Assembly (NCBI GenBank): GCA_045807725.1
Contig: JBJMGV010000113.1
Location: 1 to 64,000 of the forward strand
Direction of reading: 5' to 3'
DNA length: 64,000 bases
Origin: DATENM01 sp045807725
GTDB lineage: Bacteria > Acidobacteriota > Blastocatellia > UBA7656
The notes under the pieces are model-generated. The model made no database searches. It saw nothing but the letters and a program-made list of their open reading frames with translations, and was not told the DNA's origin. Shown piece after piece: positions 12,266-25,057 of this stretch (the stretch's first letter is position 1; each line of letters begins with the position of its first letter). The position numbers were made by a program, and so were the translations under genes.

Positions 12266-14434
12266 ATGCGCAAGCATCGAAATCATCAGCGACTTCAGCT
12301 ATTCATTGTCTCAACCTGCGGGTTGTTGGCTCTGGCTCTTGCCTTCTTTTCTCCAAGCGGCCACGCCGACGGCGGCGCGAAGATCAACGAACGCGAATGG
12401 CCGACGCACGGCGGCAACCCCGCGCACACACAGTATTCGCCGCTGGCTCAGATCAACAAGACCAACGTCGCTCGCCTCAAGGTCGCCTGGGTCTACCACA
12501 CCGGCGACGCGCGCGAAGGCAACCGCTCGCAGATACAGTGCAACCCGATCATCGTCAACGGCGTGTTATACGCGACCTCGCCGCAGATCAAAGTCTTTGC
12601 CTTGAACGCTGCCACCGGCCTTGAACTCTGGTCGTTCGATCCGTTCAAGGCCGGCGCGCAAGCGAGTTCGTTGGGAGCCAATCGCGGTGTCACCTACTGG
12701 CAGAGCGGCAATGACCGGCGCATCCTCGTCAGCGCAGGCCAGCGGCTTTACGCGCTCGACGCCAACACGGGACGGCCCATCGCGTCGTTCGGCAAAGCGG
12801 GCAGCATTGATTTGAGTGAAGGGTTAGGCCGCGACGTGACGGGACTGTTCGTGCTGTCGAACACGCCGGGCGCGATCTACAAAGACGTGTTGATTGTCGG
12901 CACACGCGTCAACGAAGGGCCGGGGCTGGCCGCGCCCGGACACATCCGCGCTTATGACGTGCGCACGGGCAAGATTCGCTGGACGTTTCACACCATTCCC
13001 TGGCCCGGCGAATATGGCTACGATACGTGGCCTAAAGATGCGTGGCAGCGCATCGGCGGGGCGAATGCGTGGAGCGGCATCAGCGTAGACACGAAGCGCG
13101 GCATCGTCTTTCTGCCTACGGGGTCGGCGGCCTTTGATTTCTGGGGCGGCAATCGCAAAGGCGCGAATCTCTTCGCCGATTGTTTGCTTGCGCTCGACGC
13201 GGCGACCGGGCGCAGGCTGTGGCATTACCAGTTTGTTCATCACGACCTCTGGGACCGCGACCTGCCCGCCGCGCCGGTGCTGGTCACGCTGCGGCGCAAT
13301 GGGCGATTGATTGACGTTGTAGCGCAGACTACAAAGCAAGGCTACGTCTTCGTCTTCGAGCGCGCGACCGGCAAGCCGGTCTTTCCGATTGAAGAACAGC
13401 CCGTGCCGCCTTCGGACATCCCCGGCGAGCAGGCGCACCCGACGCAGCCGCTACCGCTCAAGCCGCCGCCGTACGCACGACAGGCATTCACCGAAGCCGA
13501 CGTGACCGACCGCTCACCCGAAGCGCGCGCGACGGTGCTCGCCCGCTTGCGCGCCACGCGCACGGGCCGTCAGTTCATCCCGCCGAGCAAAGAAGGCACG
13601 GTGATCTTTCCCGGCTTCGATGGCGGGGCCGAATGGGGCGGCGCGGCATTCGACGCTGCAAGCGGACGCCTCTACGTCAACGCCAACGAGATGCCCTGGA
13701 TTCTGACGCTGGTCGAGATCGCGCCTCGGTCGCCGGGCGAAGCGGTCTATCGGCAGAACTGCGCGGCCTGTCACGGCATTGACCGGCGCGGCGCAACGCA
13801 GCAGAACGCGCCGCAGTTGATGAATCTCGCCGAACGGCTGCCACGCGATGAAGCGCAAAAGATCATCGAGCACGGGCGCGGCTGGATGCCGTCATTCGGT
13901 TATCTCACCGACGCGCAAAAGCAGTCGCTCCTGCGTTACCTTTACGACGAAGAAACTGCGGGTGTGGCCTCGACCACAAAGCGAAACGGCGAAGAGATTA
14001 TCGAAGTGCCGTTCACTCACACCGGCTACAACCGCTTTCTCGATCCCGAAGGCTACCCGGCGATCAAGCCGCCTTGGGGAACGTTGACGGCCATTGATTT
14101 GAATCGCGGCGAGATTGCCTGGCAGATACCGCTGGGCGAATATGCCGAGCTAACGAAACGCGGCATTCCCATCACCGGCACCGAAAACTATGGCGGCCCG
14201 ATTGTCACGGCGGGAGGCTTGATCTTCATCGGCGCGACCAAAGACGAGAAGTTCCGCGCGTTTGATAAGCAGAGCGGCAAGCTGTTATGGGAAACCCAAT
14301 TGCCTGCGGGCGGCTACGCGACGCCGAGCACGTACGAAGTCAGAGGCAAGCAGTACGTCGTGATTGCAGCAGGCGGCGGCAAGATGGGCACGAAATCGGG
14401 TGATGCCTACATCGCCTTCGCGCTGCCGGATTGA
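12266..14434 (+). CDS. PQQ-dependent dehydrogenase with inserted cytochrome c domain
   Basis: The 722 residues start with a signal peptide (LQLFIVSTCGLLALALAFF) and continue as an eight-bladed quinoprotein propeller of the glucose/alcohol dehydrogenase type (EWPTHGGNPAHTQYSPLAQI; HHDLWDRDLPAAPVLV; LIFIGATKDEKFRAFDK). A c-type haem site (CAACH within YRQNCAACHGIDRRG, about residues 494-504) is inserted between propeller blades, as in soluble quinoprotein dehydrogenases that pass electrons to haem c in the periplasm. PQQ biosynthesis genes are not in the window. It probably oxidises a sugar or alcohol; the substrate is not predictable. Confidence 0.92.
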   Translation: MRKHRNHQRLQLFIVSTCGLLALALAFFSPSGHADGGAKINEREWPTHGGNPAHTQYSPLAQINKTNVARLKVAWVYHTGDAREGNRSQIQCNPIIVNGVLYATSPQIKVFALNAATGLELWSFDPFKAGAQASSLGANRGVTYWQSGNDRRILVSAGQRLYALDANTGRPIASFGKAGSIDLSEGLGRDVTGLFVLSNTPGAIYKDVLIVGTRVNEGPGLAAPGHIRAYDVRTGKIRWTFHTIPWPGEYGYDTWPKDAWQRIGGANAWSGISVDTKRGIVFLPTGSAAFDFWGGNRKGANLFADCLLALDAATGRRLWHYQFVHHDLWDRDLPAAPVLVTLRRNGRLIDVVAQTTKQGYVFVFERATGKPVFPIEEQPVPPSDIPGEQAHPTQPLPLKPPPYARQAFTEADVTDRSPEARATVLARLRATRTGRQFIPPSKEGTVIFPGFDGGAEWGGAAFDAASGRLYVNANEMPWILTLVEIAPRSPGEAVYRQNCAACHGIDRRGATQQNAPQLMNLAERLPRDEAQKIIEHGRGWMPSFGYLTDAQKQSLLRYLYDEETAGVASTTKRNGEEIIEVPFTHTGYNRFLDPEGYPAIKPPWGTLTAIDLNRGEIAWQIPLGEYAELTKRGIPITGTENYGGPIVTAGGLIFIGATKDEKFRAFDKQSGKLLWETQLPAGGYATPSTYEVRGKQYVVIAAGGGKMGTKSGDAYIAFALPD

Positions 14435-14453
14435 TGGAAGAACGCCACATAGC

Positions 14454-14652
14454 GGTTGGCAACGCGCCGCATAACGGCAGCTTGAAAGGTTATGAAACGC
14501 CGCATATCGGCGCGCTGAGAGATTATGGAACGTCGCATATCGGCGGGATGAGAGATTATGGAACGCCGCGTAGCGGCAGCTTGAAAGGTTATGAAGCGCC
14601 ACGTCGCAGCGGGTTGAAAGGTTATGAAACGCCGCGTAGCGGCGGGATGAAT
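14454..14652. repeat. 33-bp tandem repeat containing a small palindrome
   Basis: About six units with 33-bp period lie directly after the PQQ dehydrogenase stop (unit starts near 14454, 14488, 14521, 14554, 14587, 14620). Each contains a G/CGCCGC-N-GCGGC-like palindrome followed by a TTGAAAGGTTATGAA-type linker. An in-frame ORF (14431-14730) therefore encodes 11-residue repeats of the kind GYETPRSGGMN, but it has no ribosome-binding site and no outside support, so it is scored as a repeat. Confidence 0.8.
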
Positions 14653-14655
14653 TTA

Positions 14656-15100
14656 GCCAGGCGTTTCAACGCCTGGAAGATCAGACTACCAGCGCGTGCG
14701 TCGCGTCAGCGACGCGTGAATGCCCGTTGATTCATGCGTCGCTGACGCGACGCGGCATCTATTACCGTTGTGTGCAGGCATTGAAATGCCTACCTAAATT
14801 TATGCGTCGCTGACGCGACGCCGTCGCAAGATGCCGATAGGCGCAGGCACTAAAGTACCTGCCTAAATTCATCTGCCGCTACGCGGCAGCCCAAATGTCA
14901 CTGTTAGATTTAACATGAAATTGTCCGAGGGAATTCACGCGCCGCTACGCGGCAGCCTCCACACCGTTTGATAGCCCTTCCCCTATCAAGAATCAAAATT
15001 CACGTGTCGCTACGCGGCAGCTTCCACGAGGCGAGGCGCGTAAAGGGGCAATGCTTAACCGTGATTCACCTGCCGCTACGCGGCGGCTTCCACCCTCCCT
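14656..15100. repeat. Cluster of short palindromic repeats (several REP families)
   Basis: The remainder of this 685-bp gap holds solitary palindromes of at least three kinds: CAGGCGTTTCAACGCCTG and relatives with a TTTAG(G) flank, GCGTCGCTGACGCGACGC, and GCCGCTACGCGGC. The same three families recur at 25.5-26.0 kb. No gene, promoter or terminator could be recognised among them. Confidence 0.8.
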
Positions 15101-15119
15101 TTGATTACTGCTCTCTCTT

Positions 15120-16613
15120 CTACGCGAGAAGCTTCTCGACGACATCACCGTGCACATCAGTGAGGCGGAAGTGGCGACCTTGAAACTTGAACGTCAGCCG
15201 CTTGTGGTCAATGCCGAGCAGGTGCAGTATCGTCGCTTGCAAATCGAAAACGCTCACCGGATCGGCGATGGCGTTGTAACTAAAATCATCCGTCTCGCCC
15301 ATCACAAAGCCGCGCTTGACGCCGCCGCCCGCCATCCACATCACGAAGTTGCGCGGATGGTGATCGCGCCCGTAATTGCCATCCGTCAACTTGCCCTGGC
15401 AATAAACCGTCCGCCCAAATTCGCCGCCCCACACTACCAGCGTGTCGTCGAGCAAACCGCGCTGCTTCAAGTCGGTAATCAATGCCGCCGTCGCTTGATC
15501 GGTTCCCCGACATTGCAAGGCGAGGTCACGCGGCAGGTCGTTGTGCTGATCCCAGCCGCGATGGTAGAGCTGTATGAAGCGCACGTTGCGCTCGGCCAGC
15601 CGCCGCGCCAGCAGACAGTTCGCGGCGTAGCTGCCGGCGCGACGCGATTCCGGCCCGTACATCTCGAAGACGGAATCCGGCTCTTTCGATAAGTCCATCA
15701 GGTCGGGCACGCTCGTCTGCATCCGGTAAGCCATCTCGTACTGCGCCACACGCGTTTCAATCTCAGGGTCGCCGTACTCTGCCGCTTTGATCTTGTTCAG
15801 CCGCGCCACCGCATCCAACATCTGTCGCCGTGTAGTCTTCGTTACACCGGGCGCATCGTCTAAAAACAACACCGGCGTTGCGCCGCCGCGAAAGCGCACG
15901 CCTTGATAATTCGACGGCAGGAAGCCGCTCGACCATAGCCGCGAGAACAATGGCTGGTCCGTGTTGAGCGCGTGCGCCTGCGACAACAACACCACGAAAG
16001 CCGGCAGGTTTTGATTCTCGCTGCCCATTCCGTAGCTCACCCACGCGCCCATACTCGGACGGCCCGGCTGTTGAAATCCGGTTTGAATAAAGGTGATGGC
16101 CGGATCGTGATTGATCGCGTCGGTGTGCATCGTCTTGATGATGGCGATGTCGTCAACGACCTTCGCGGTGTGCGGCAACAGCTCGCTCACCCACGCGCCC
16201 GACTGGCCGTGCTGTTTGAATTTGAACAGCGACCGCACACACGGCAGCGACGACTGCCCCGAAGTCATGCCGGTGATGCGCTGACCCATACGCACAGACT
16301 CCGGCAGCTCTGTGCCGTGCAATCGTTCGAGCGGCGGCTTGTAATCAAACGTCTCGATCTGCGAAGGGCCGCCCGATTGGTGAAGGAAGATGACGCGCTT
16401 CGCTTTGGGCGCGAAGTGCGGCAAGCCGACCAGCCCGCCGGTCTTCGCGTCGCGCGCTGTCTCGTCGTCCGTGATCGCCGCGAGCATCTCTGGCTGTAAC
16501 AACGAAGCGAGCGCGGCAACGCCGATGCCCTTTGCGCCGACGCCGAAGAACTGTCGCCGCGTCAGGCTCAACTCAATCTCTCGCTTCATCCGTTGGTCTT
16601 TCTCGTCGCACAT
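15120..16613 (-). CDS. DUF1501 domain protein, Tat-exported sulfatase-fold
   Basis: The start at 16613 (MCDEKDQRMKREIE) is 5 bp past the upstream PSD1 stop and has GGGAG at good spacing. A twin-arginine signal follows (LTRRQFFGVGAKGIGVAAL). The DUF1501 core shows KRVIFLHQSGGPSQIETFD, INHDPAITFIQTG, HRGWDQHNDLP and VVWGGEFGRTVY, an alkaline-phosphatase/sulfatase-like fold. In Planctomycetes, Verrucomicrobia and Acidobacteria this family is nearly always next to a PSD1 cytochrome gene, as here. The role is unknown but is thought to lie in extracytoplasmic polysaccharide or redox metabolism. Confidence 0.9.
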   Translation of the reverse strand: MCDEKDQRMKREIELSLTRRQFFGVGAKGIGVAALASLLQPEMLAAITDDETARDAKTGGLVGLPHFAPKAKRVIFLHQSGGPSQIETFDYKPPLERLHGTELPESVRMGQRITGMTSGQSSLPCVRSLFKFKQHGQSGAWVSELLPHTAKVVDDIAIIKTMHTDAINHDPAITFIQTGFQQPGRPSMGAWVSYGMGSENQNLPAFVVLLSQAHALNTDQPLFSRLWSSGFLPSNYQGVRFRGGATPVLFLDDAPGVTKTTRRQMLDAVARLNKIKAAEYGDPEIETRVAQYEMAYRMQTSVPDLMDLSKEPDSVFEMYGPESRRAGSYAANCLLARRLAERNVRFIQLYHRGWDQHNDLPRDLALQCRGTDQATAALITDLKQRGLLDDTLVVWGGEFGRTVYCQGKLTDGNYGRDHHPRNFVMWMAGGGVKRGFVMGETDDFSYNAIADPVSVFDLQATILHLLGIDHKRLTFKFQGRHFRLTDVHGDVVEKLLA

Positions 16614-16617
16614 CGCG

Positions 16618-19812
<3,195 letters not shown>

Positions 19813-20129
19813 CTCTGCTCTCCGCGATGCGTTCAGGTTGAAAAGAGGAATCAAGCGAACCGGCGCGAAGAGTTTTACTTGATTCACCTGAGCGCGTCAA
19901 TGCGCGAGGCAACGTTAAGGGTGCGCTTGTTGTTCATGTCCTCAGCGCGTGATTGGCCATCAGGCAAATCGAATCGCTATATGTATATAAAGAGCGTAGA
20001 ATGTTGTCAGCATCGGATTTATAAAGTTAGTCCAGTAGTCGAAGCATCAACTATAAAGCCGGCACGGTGCGCCCTTGCTTTCATCATCATTACTAAGCTA
20101 ACGAACTGATTCACGCGTAACGAGCGGTT
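19813..20129. other. Divergent intergenic region before the CheB-CheR kinase
   Basis: This 317-bp gap separates the minus-strand PSD1 gene from the plus-strand kinase and should hold both promoters. An A+T-rich stretch near 19978-19992 (ATATGTATATAAAG) could supply a -10 element, but no convincing -35 partner was found. No repeat or small gene was recognised. Confidence 0.4.
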
Positions 20130-23100
20130 ATGGAAAAGAAGAAAAGCGAATCGCGCAAAGGGCGCGACATTACTACAGAGATCAAAGACCTGACGCAGCC
20201 GGGCAACTTCATTATGGTCGGCATCGGCGCGTCGGCGGGCGGGATTCAGCCCTTGCAAGAGATGTTCAAGCGCATCCCCCCCGACAGCGGCATGGCCTAT
20301 GCCGTCATCCTTCACCTATCGCCTACGCACAAGAGCAACCTCGCCGAGATATTGCAGCACTCGGCCAGCATTCCGGTGACGCAGGTTCAAGACTCCGTCA
20401 AGGTCGAGCCGAACCACGTTTATGTCATCCCGCCCAACAAGAACCTGGAACTGCAAGACGGCATGATTCATCTGACCGATGTCGATGAAATCCGCAACAA
20501 GCGCGTGCCGATTGATCTCTTCTTTCGCTCGTTGGCCGAAGTCTATAACAACGCCGCCGTTGCCGTCCTGCTATCAGGCACAGGCGCAGACGGCACGCTC
20601 GGCATGCAGCGCATCAAGGAGCACGGCGGCCTGACCATCGTGCAAGACCCGCGCGAAGCCGAGCAGGGGCAGATGCCGCGCAGCGCCATCAACGCGACGG
20701 TGGTGGACTTCGTGCTGCCGGTCACCGAGATTGCCGTCAAGCTGCTGTCGCTGCGCGAGAACGCCGAGCGCATTGTCCTGCCGCCGCTGGACGCGCCGCC
20801 GCCACCCGAAAAGAGCGCCGACTCGCTGCGCGACGTGCTCGCCCTGGTGCGCTCGCGCACAGGCCACGACTTCAGCAGCTATAAACGCTCGACTATCCTG
20901 CGCCGCATCGAGCGCCGCTTGCAGGTCAACGAGATCGCCGACATCCCCAGCTATGTCGGTTTCCTGCGCGAGCACGCCGAAGAAGGGCCGTCGCTGTTGC
21001 GCGACCTGTTGATCAGCGTCACCAACTTCTTCCGCGACCACGAAGCCTTCGAGCATCTCGAACGCGATGTGGTGCCGCGCCTCTTCGATGGCAAGAACGC
21101 TCTCGATCAGGTGCGCGTCTGGGTGACGGGCTGCGCCACCGGCGAGGAAGCTTATTCGATAGCCATCCTGTTAAGCGAGTTCGCGGCGCGGCTGAACGAG
21201 CCGCCGAAGCTGCAAGTCTTTGCCACAGACATTGACGAAGACGCCATCGCACGGGCGCGCAACGGGCTGTACCCTGACACCATCACCAACGACGTGTCGC
21301 CCGAACGCCTGAAGCGGTTCTTCATCAAAGAAGGCGACCACTACCGCGTCAAAAAAGACGTGCGCGAGATGGTCCTGTTCGCGCCGCACAACATTCTGCG
21401 CGACCCGCCGTTCTCGAAGCTCGACCTCATCACCTGTCGCAACCTGCTCATCTACCTGACCCGCGAAATCCAGGAGCGCGTGCTCGAAGTTTTTCACTTC
21501 GCCTTGCGTGAGGACGGCTTTCTGTTTCTCGGCTCGTCGGAATCGGCAGAAGGCAGGCCGGCCTTGTTCACACCCAGCGACAAGAAGCATCGCATCTACC
21601 GGCGACGCGCCAGCGAATCCGGCTTCTCGCCTTTCCCGACGCTGCCGCAGATGGGCAAGTGGGAGATCAAGCTCCCGCAACTGGCCACGACCCAGCCGGC
21701 CCGGTCCCTCTCGTTCGCCGACCTGCACCAGCACTGGCTGCTTGAGCGGCACACGCCGTCGAGCGTGCTGGTCAACGAGAACTACGACATCCTTCACATC
21801 TCCGGCCAGGCCGGGCGCTATCTCCGCTTTGCCGAAGGCGAGCCGTCGCGCAACCTGATGAAAGTCGTGCATCCGTCGCTGCGACAAGAACTGCGCGCGG
21901 CGCTGTTCGCCGCCAAACAGAATGGCAGCAACAGCGAATCGCGTTATGTCCGCACAGAGATGGACGGCGAGCCTTTAAGCATCAACCTCAACGTCGAGCC
22001 GGTCGGCGACCCTGAGGTGACGCTGGGCCTGACGATGATCACCTTTATCGAGGTGAAAGAGAGCGCGCCGGTGATCGCTGAGCCGCTGTCGCAAGCGCGC
22101 GGCGACGGCGACGGATTGGATATGGTCGTCCGGCAATTGGAGGATGAGTTACAGAAGACGCGCGACCAGTTGCGCGCCACCATCGAGCAGTACGAGACTT
22201 CTGTCGAAGAGCTGAAAGCGTCGAACGAAGAGTTGCAGGCCATCAACGAAGAATTGCGCTCGGCTACCGAAGAATTGGAGACGAGCCGCGAAGAATTGCA
22301 GTCGGTCAACGAAGAACTGACCACCGTCAACAACGAATTGAAGGAGAAGGTGGACGAGGTCAGCCGCGCCAACAGCGACTTGCAGAACCTGATGGCCTCG
22401 ACCGAAATCGGCACGATCTTCCTCGACCGCGCCCTGCACATCAAACGCTACACGCCGCGCGTGCAGGAACTCTTCAACATCATCCCGACCGACCTCCACC
22501 GCCCGCTCGACCACCTGACTCACAGGCTCAGCTACAACGGTTTGGCCGAAGACGCCGAGCAGGTGCTGCGAACGCTGAAGACCATCGAGCGCGAAATCTC
22601 CAGCGCGGACGGGCGCTGGTTCATCGTGCGGCTGCTGCCTTACCGCACCCTCGAAGACCGCATAGACGGCGTCGTCGTCACCTTCATCGACATCACCGAG
22701 CGCCGCGAGGCCGAAGAGGCGCTGCGCAAATCCGAGGAGCGTCTGCGCGCGGCGATGGAGATCGGCACGGTCGGCGTCATTTACTTCAAGACCAACGGCC
22801 AGATCACCAACACCAATCGCGCGTTTATGGAGATGAGCGGTTACAGCCGCGATGATGTTGAGCGCGGGCGGCTGCGCTGGGACGAGTTGACGCCGCCGGA
22901 ATGGATGCCGGTAACGCGGAAGGCGCTCGACGAGTTTAATAGCAGCGGGCGCATCTCGCCGTATGAGAAGGAGTACATTCGCAAGGACGGCACGCGCTGG
23001 TCGGCGCTGTTTGCGGGGGCGCGGCTCTATGACGGCGAAGGGGTCGAGTTCGTCATTGATCTGACCGAGCGCCACAAGGTCGAAGCCGAGCGCGAGCGCC

Positions 23101-23927
23101 TGCTCACAGAACTGGAAGAGCACCGCGTCACTCTGGAGGCCCGCGTCACCGAGCGCACAGCGGAGTTGGAGCGGGCTAACCTCGCCTTGAACGAAGAAGT
23201 CAGCGAGCGCCGCCGCGCCGAAGCCGCGCGCAACAAGATCACGCGGCAACTAGTGACGGCGCTTGAAGACGAGCGCCGCCGCATCTCGCGCGAGCTGCAC
23301 GACCAGTTGGGCCAGCAGCTCACGACGCTGAAACTCCACCTCGAAACGCTGCTCACAGAAAACGGCCCGCTGAATCTGATCGCGGAAAGCGGCAAAGCCG
23401 CTTTCCGCGATCAGATTCAGCGAGCGCAGAAGCTCGTGACAAACATCGACAAAGACCTCGACTTCCTCGCCTGGGAGCTGCGGCCCACGGCGCTCGACGA
23501 CCTGGGGCTGGCGGCGGCCCTCGGCAACTTCGTGCACGAGTGGAGCACGCATTTCAACGTGCCCGCCGAATTTCACGCCACGCTCAACGATCAGCGTCTG
23601 TCCATCGACATTGAAACCATGCTCTATCGCATCGCACAGGAGGCGCTCAACAACATTTCGAAGCACGCGCGGGCCAGCCAGGTCGAAGTGATGCTTGAAC
23701 GGCGCGGCGCGCAAGTCGTCTTAATCATCGCCGACAATGGCACGGGGTTTGATGTGAATAAGGCATTGACGGCAAGCGCGCGGCGCGGTATGGGTTTAAT
23801 CAGTATGCGCGAACGCACAGCCTTTGTAGGCGGAACGTTTGAAATCGAAAGCGAGCCGGGCGGCGGCACGACCGTTTACGTGCGCGTGCCGTTCATTCAG
23901 GCCGACGAGAGCGAGAGCCATGAATAA
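20130..23927 (+). CDS. CheB-CheR-PAS-histidine kinase fusion
   Basis: The 1265 residues contain, in order, a CheB methylesterase domain (Ser in GIGASAGG, His in VILHLSPTH, Asp in SGTGADGTLGM), a CheR methyltransferase (SVTNFFRDHEAFEHL; SAM motif WVTGCATGEEAYS near residue 328; ITCRNLLIYL), a PAS-like segment, a long coiled coil of E-E-L heptads (about 665-755), two further PAS domains, HisKA_3 (His near 1057 in SRELHDQLGQ) and a HATPase (NGTGFD; GMGLISMRER). There is no membrane segment, so it is cytoplasmic. It overlaps its LuxR response regulator by 8 bp. The stimulus is unknown. A perfect 26-bp-arm palindrome lies inside the HisKA_3 coding region. Confidence 0.95.
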   Translation: MEKKKSESRKGRDITTEIKDLTQPGNFIMVGIGASAGGIQPLQEMFKRIPPDSGMAYAVILHLSPTHKSNLAEILQHSASIPVTQVQDSVKVEPNHVYVIPPNKNLELQDGMIHLTDVDEIRNKRVPIDLFFRSLAEVYNNAAVAVLLSGTGADGTLGMQRIKEHGGLTIVQDPREAEQGQMPRSAINATVVDFVLPVTEIAVKLLSLRENAERIVLPPLDAPPPPEKSADSLRDVLALVRSRTGHDFSSYKRSTILRRIERRLQVNEIADIPSYVGFLREHAEEGPSLLRDLLISVTNFFRDHEAFEHLERDVVPRLFDGKNALDQVRVWVTGCATGEEAYSIAILLSEFAARLNEPPKLQVFATDIDEDAIARARNGLYPDTITNDVSPERLKRFFIKEGDHYRVKKDVREMVLFAPHNILRDPPFSKLDLITCRNLLIYLTREIQERVLEVFHFALREDGFLFLGSSESAEGRPALFTPSDKKHRIYRRRASESGFSPFPTLPQMGKWEIKLPQLATTQPARSLSFADLHQHWLLERHTPSSVLVNENYDILHISGQAGRYLRFAEGEPSRNLMKVVHPSLRQELRAALFAAKQNGSNSESRYVRTEMDGEPLSINLNVEPVGDPEVTLGLTMITFIEVKESAPVIAEPLSQARGDGDGLDMVVRQLEDELQKTRDQLRATIEQYETSVEELKASNEELQAINEELRSATEELETSREELQSVNEELTTVNNELKEKVDEVSRANSDLQNLMASTEIGTIFLDRALHIKRYTPRVQELFNIIPTDLHRPLDHLTHRLSYNGLAEDAEQVLRTLKTIEREISSADGRWFIVRLLPYRTLEDRIDGVVVTFIDITERREAEEALRKSEERLRAAMEIGTVGVIYFKTNGQITNTNRAFMEMSGYSRDDVERGRLRWDELTPPEWMPVTRKALDEFNSSGRISPYEKEYIRKDGTRWSALFAGARLYDGEGVEFVIDLTERHKVEAERERLLTELEEHRVTLEARVTERTAELERANLALNEEVSERRRAEAARNKITRQLVTALEDERRRISRELHDQLGQQLTTLKLHLETLLTENGPLNLIAESGKAAFRDQIQRAQKLVTNIDKDLDFLAWELRPTALDDLGLAAALGNFVHEWSTHFNVPAEFHATLNDQRLSIDIETMLYRIAQEALNNISKHARASQVEVMLERRGAQVVLIIADNGTGFDVNKALTASARRGMGLISMRERTAFVGGTFEIESEPGGGTTVYVRVPFIQADESESHE
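23368..23422. repeat. 55-bp palindrome inside the kinase coding sequence
   Basis: The arms 23368-23393 and 23397-23422 are exact reverse complements over 26 bp around a 3-base AAA loop. The palindrome is in frame and encodes the surface helix-linker residues PLNLIAESGKAAFRDQIQR, between the phosphoacceptor histidine helix and the ELRP motif. See findings. Confidence 0.95.
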
Positions 23928-24573
23928 ACTACGAATCCTGATTGCCGATGACCACGAGACGGTGCGCGAAGGCATGAAGATGCTCATCAACGCGCAGCCC
24001 GATATGGAAGTTGTGGCCGAAGCCGGAGACGGCGTAACGGTCGTTGACCGCGCTCAGTCGTTGCTGCCGGACATCGTGCTGATGGATGTGTCGATGCCGC
24101 AGGCCACCGGCTTTCAAGCGACTGAAAAGATCAATCACACTTGCCCGCAGGTGCGAGTGCTGGCGCTGACCCGGCACACCGATAAAGCCTACCTGCAACA
24201 ACTGGTGCGCGCCGGCGCTTACGGCTACGTACTGAAACAGAGTCCATCCACCGAATTGCTGCGCGCCATTCGCGCCGTCGCCGAAGGCCGCCAGTATCTC
24301 GATCAGGCGATGGCCGGCACGGTGCTGGCCGGTTACGCCGGCGAAACGACGATGGCCAAAGTCAACCGCCAGCCCTGGATCAGCAAGCGCGAAGAAGAGG
24401 TCTTGAAGCTGATCGGCTGGGGCTACAGCAACAAAGAGATCGCTGCGCGCCTGGACATCAGCGTCAAGACGGTCGAGGCGCATCGCGCCAACGCGATGCG
24501 CAAGCTCGACCTGCACAGCCGCATAGACATCGTTCGCTTCGCGTTGACGCAGGGCTGGCTCAACGAAGAATGA
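23920..24573 (+). CDS. NarL/FixJ-type response regulator
   Basis: The start at 23920 (MNKLRILIADDHETVREGMK) overlaps the kinase stop by 8 bp, so translation is probably coupled. A receiver domain (acidic pair DD near residue 10, phospho-Asp in DIVLMDVSMP, Lys in YVLKQSP) is followed by a LuxR-type helix-turn-helix (SKREEEVLKLIGWGYSNKEIAARLDISVK split across residues ~150-180). It is the cognate DNA-binding output of the upstream CheB-CheR-PAS-kinase. Targets are unknown. Confidence 0.95.
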   Translation: MNKLRILIADDHETVREGMKMLINAQPDMEVVAEAGDGVTVVDRAQSLLPDIVLMDVSMPQATGFQATEKINHTCPQVRVLALTRHTDKAYLQQLVRAGAYGYVLKQSPSTELLRAIRAVAEGRQYLDQAMAGTVLAGYAGETTMAKVNRQPWISKREEEVLKLIGWGYSNKEIAARLDISVKTVEAHRANAMRKLDLHSRIDIVRFALTQGWLNEE

Positions 24574-24576
24574 TCA

Positions 24577-24592
24577 GGGGCAGCCCTGCCCC
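24577..24592 (+). terminator. Possible terminator hairpin after the response regulator
   Basis: GGGGCAGCCCTGCCCC forms a 7-bp G+C stem immediately after the stop codon, followed by a C-run and a second small stem but no T-run. A transcription end is plausible but not clear. Confidence 0.35.
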
Positions 24593-24817
24593 CCCCCTCA
24601 GGGGTTTCCCCAATTCCCCTTCTTATCTTCCTGATTTCCAAGCCGACGAGAAACAACTGATAATAACTTGTCCGTTCAAGTCCGACTTTCTTGACCGACT
24701 CCGAACATTTGAATGAGTTGATGCAGGTAGCAGTGGGTCTGCGTCAATAACGTGATTAGCACACTAGCGGCTGGCATTCCCCCCATACACCAGCACAGGC
24801 AATCAGGAGTACAAGCA

Positions 24818-25012
24818 ATGGCAAACAGGTTGCAGGAATGGCAGGAGCGTCCCACATCGGGTGAAGCTGGCAAGGATCATCTGGCAAGGATCGAAGCGTT
24901 AAAAGAATCACTAAGGTATGCGCGCGGCATTACAGAAGAGATGTCGTTGCTCAGTGATCTCACAGAGGAGATCAGCGCGCTGCGTCAGCTCAATGAATCA
25001 CATTATCAATAA
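24818..25012 (+). CDS. Small coiled-coil hypothetical protein
   Basis: The ATG at 24818 is preceded by AGGAG at 8 bp. The 64-residue product is highly charged and helical, with a heptad-like C-terminal half (ITEEMSLLSDLTEEISALRQ). There is no signal or membrane segment. It lies between a LuxR regulator and a lone receiver, so it may belong to the signalling block. No family was recognised. Confidence 0.6.
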   Translation: MANRLQEWQERPTSGEAGKDHLARIEALKESLRYARGITEEMSLLSDLTEEISALRQLNESHYQ

Positions 25013-25057
25013 CGCATATAAAAACCATCCCTACGGTTTGTAAGTGGGAGCATCACC

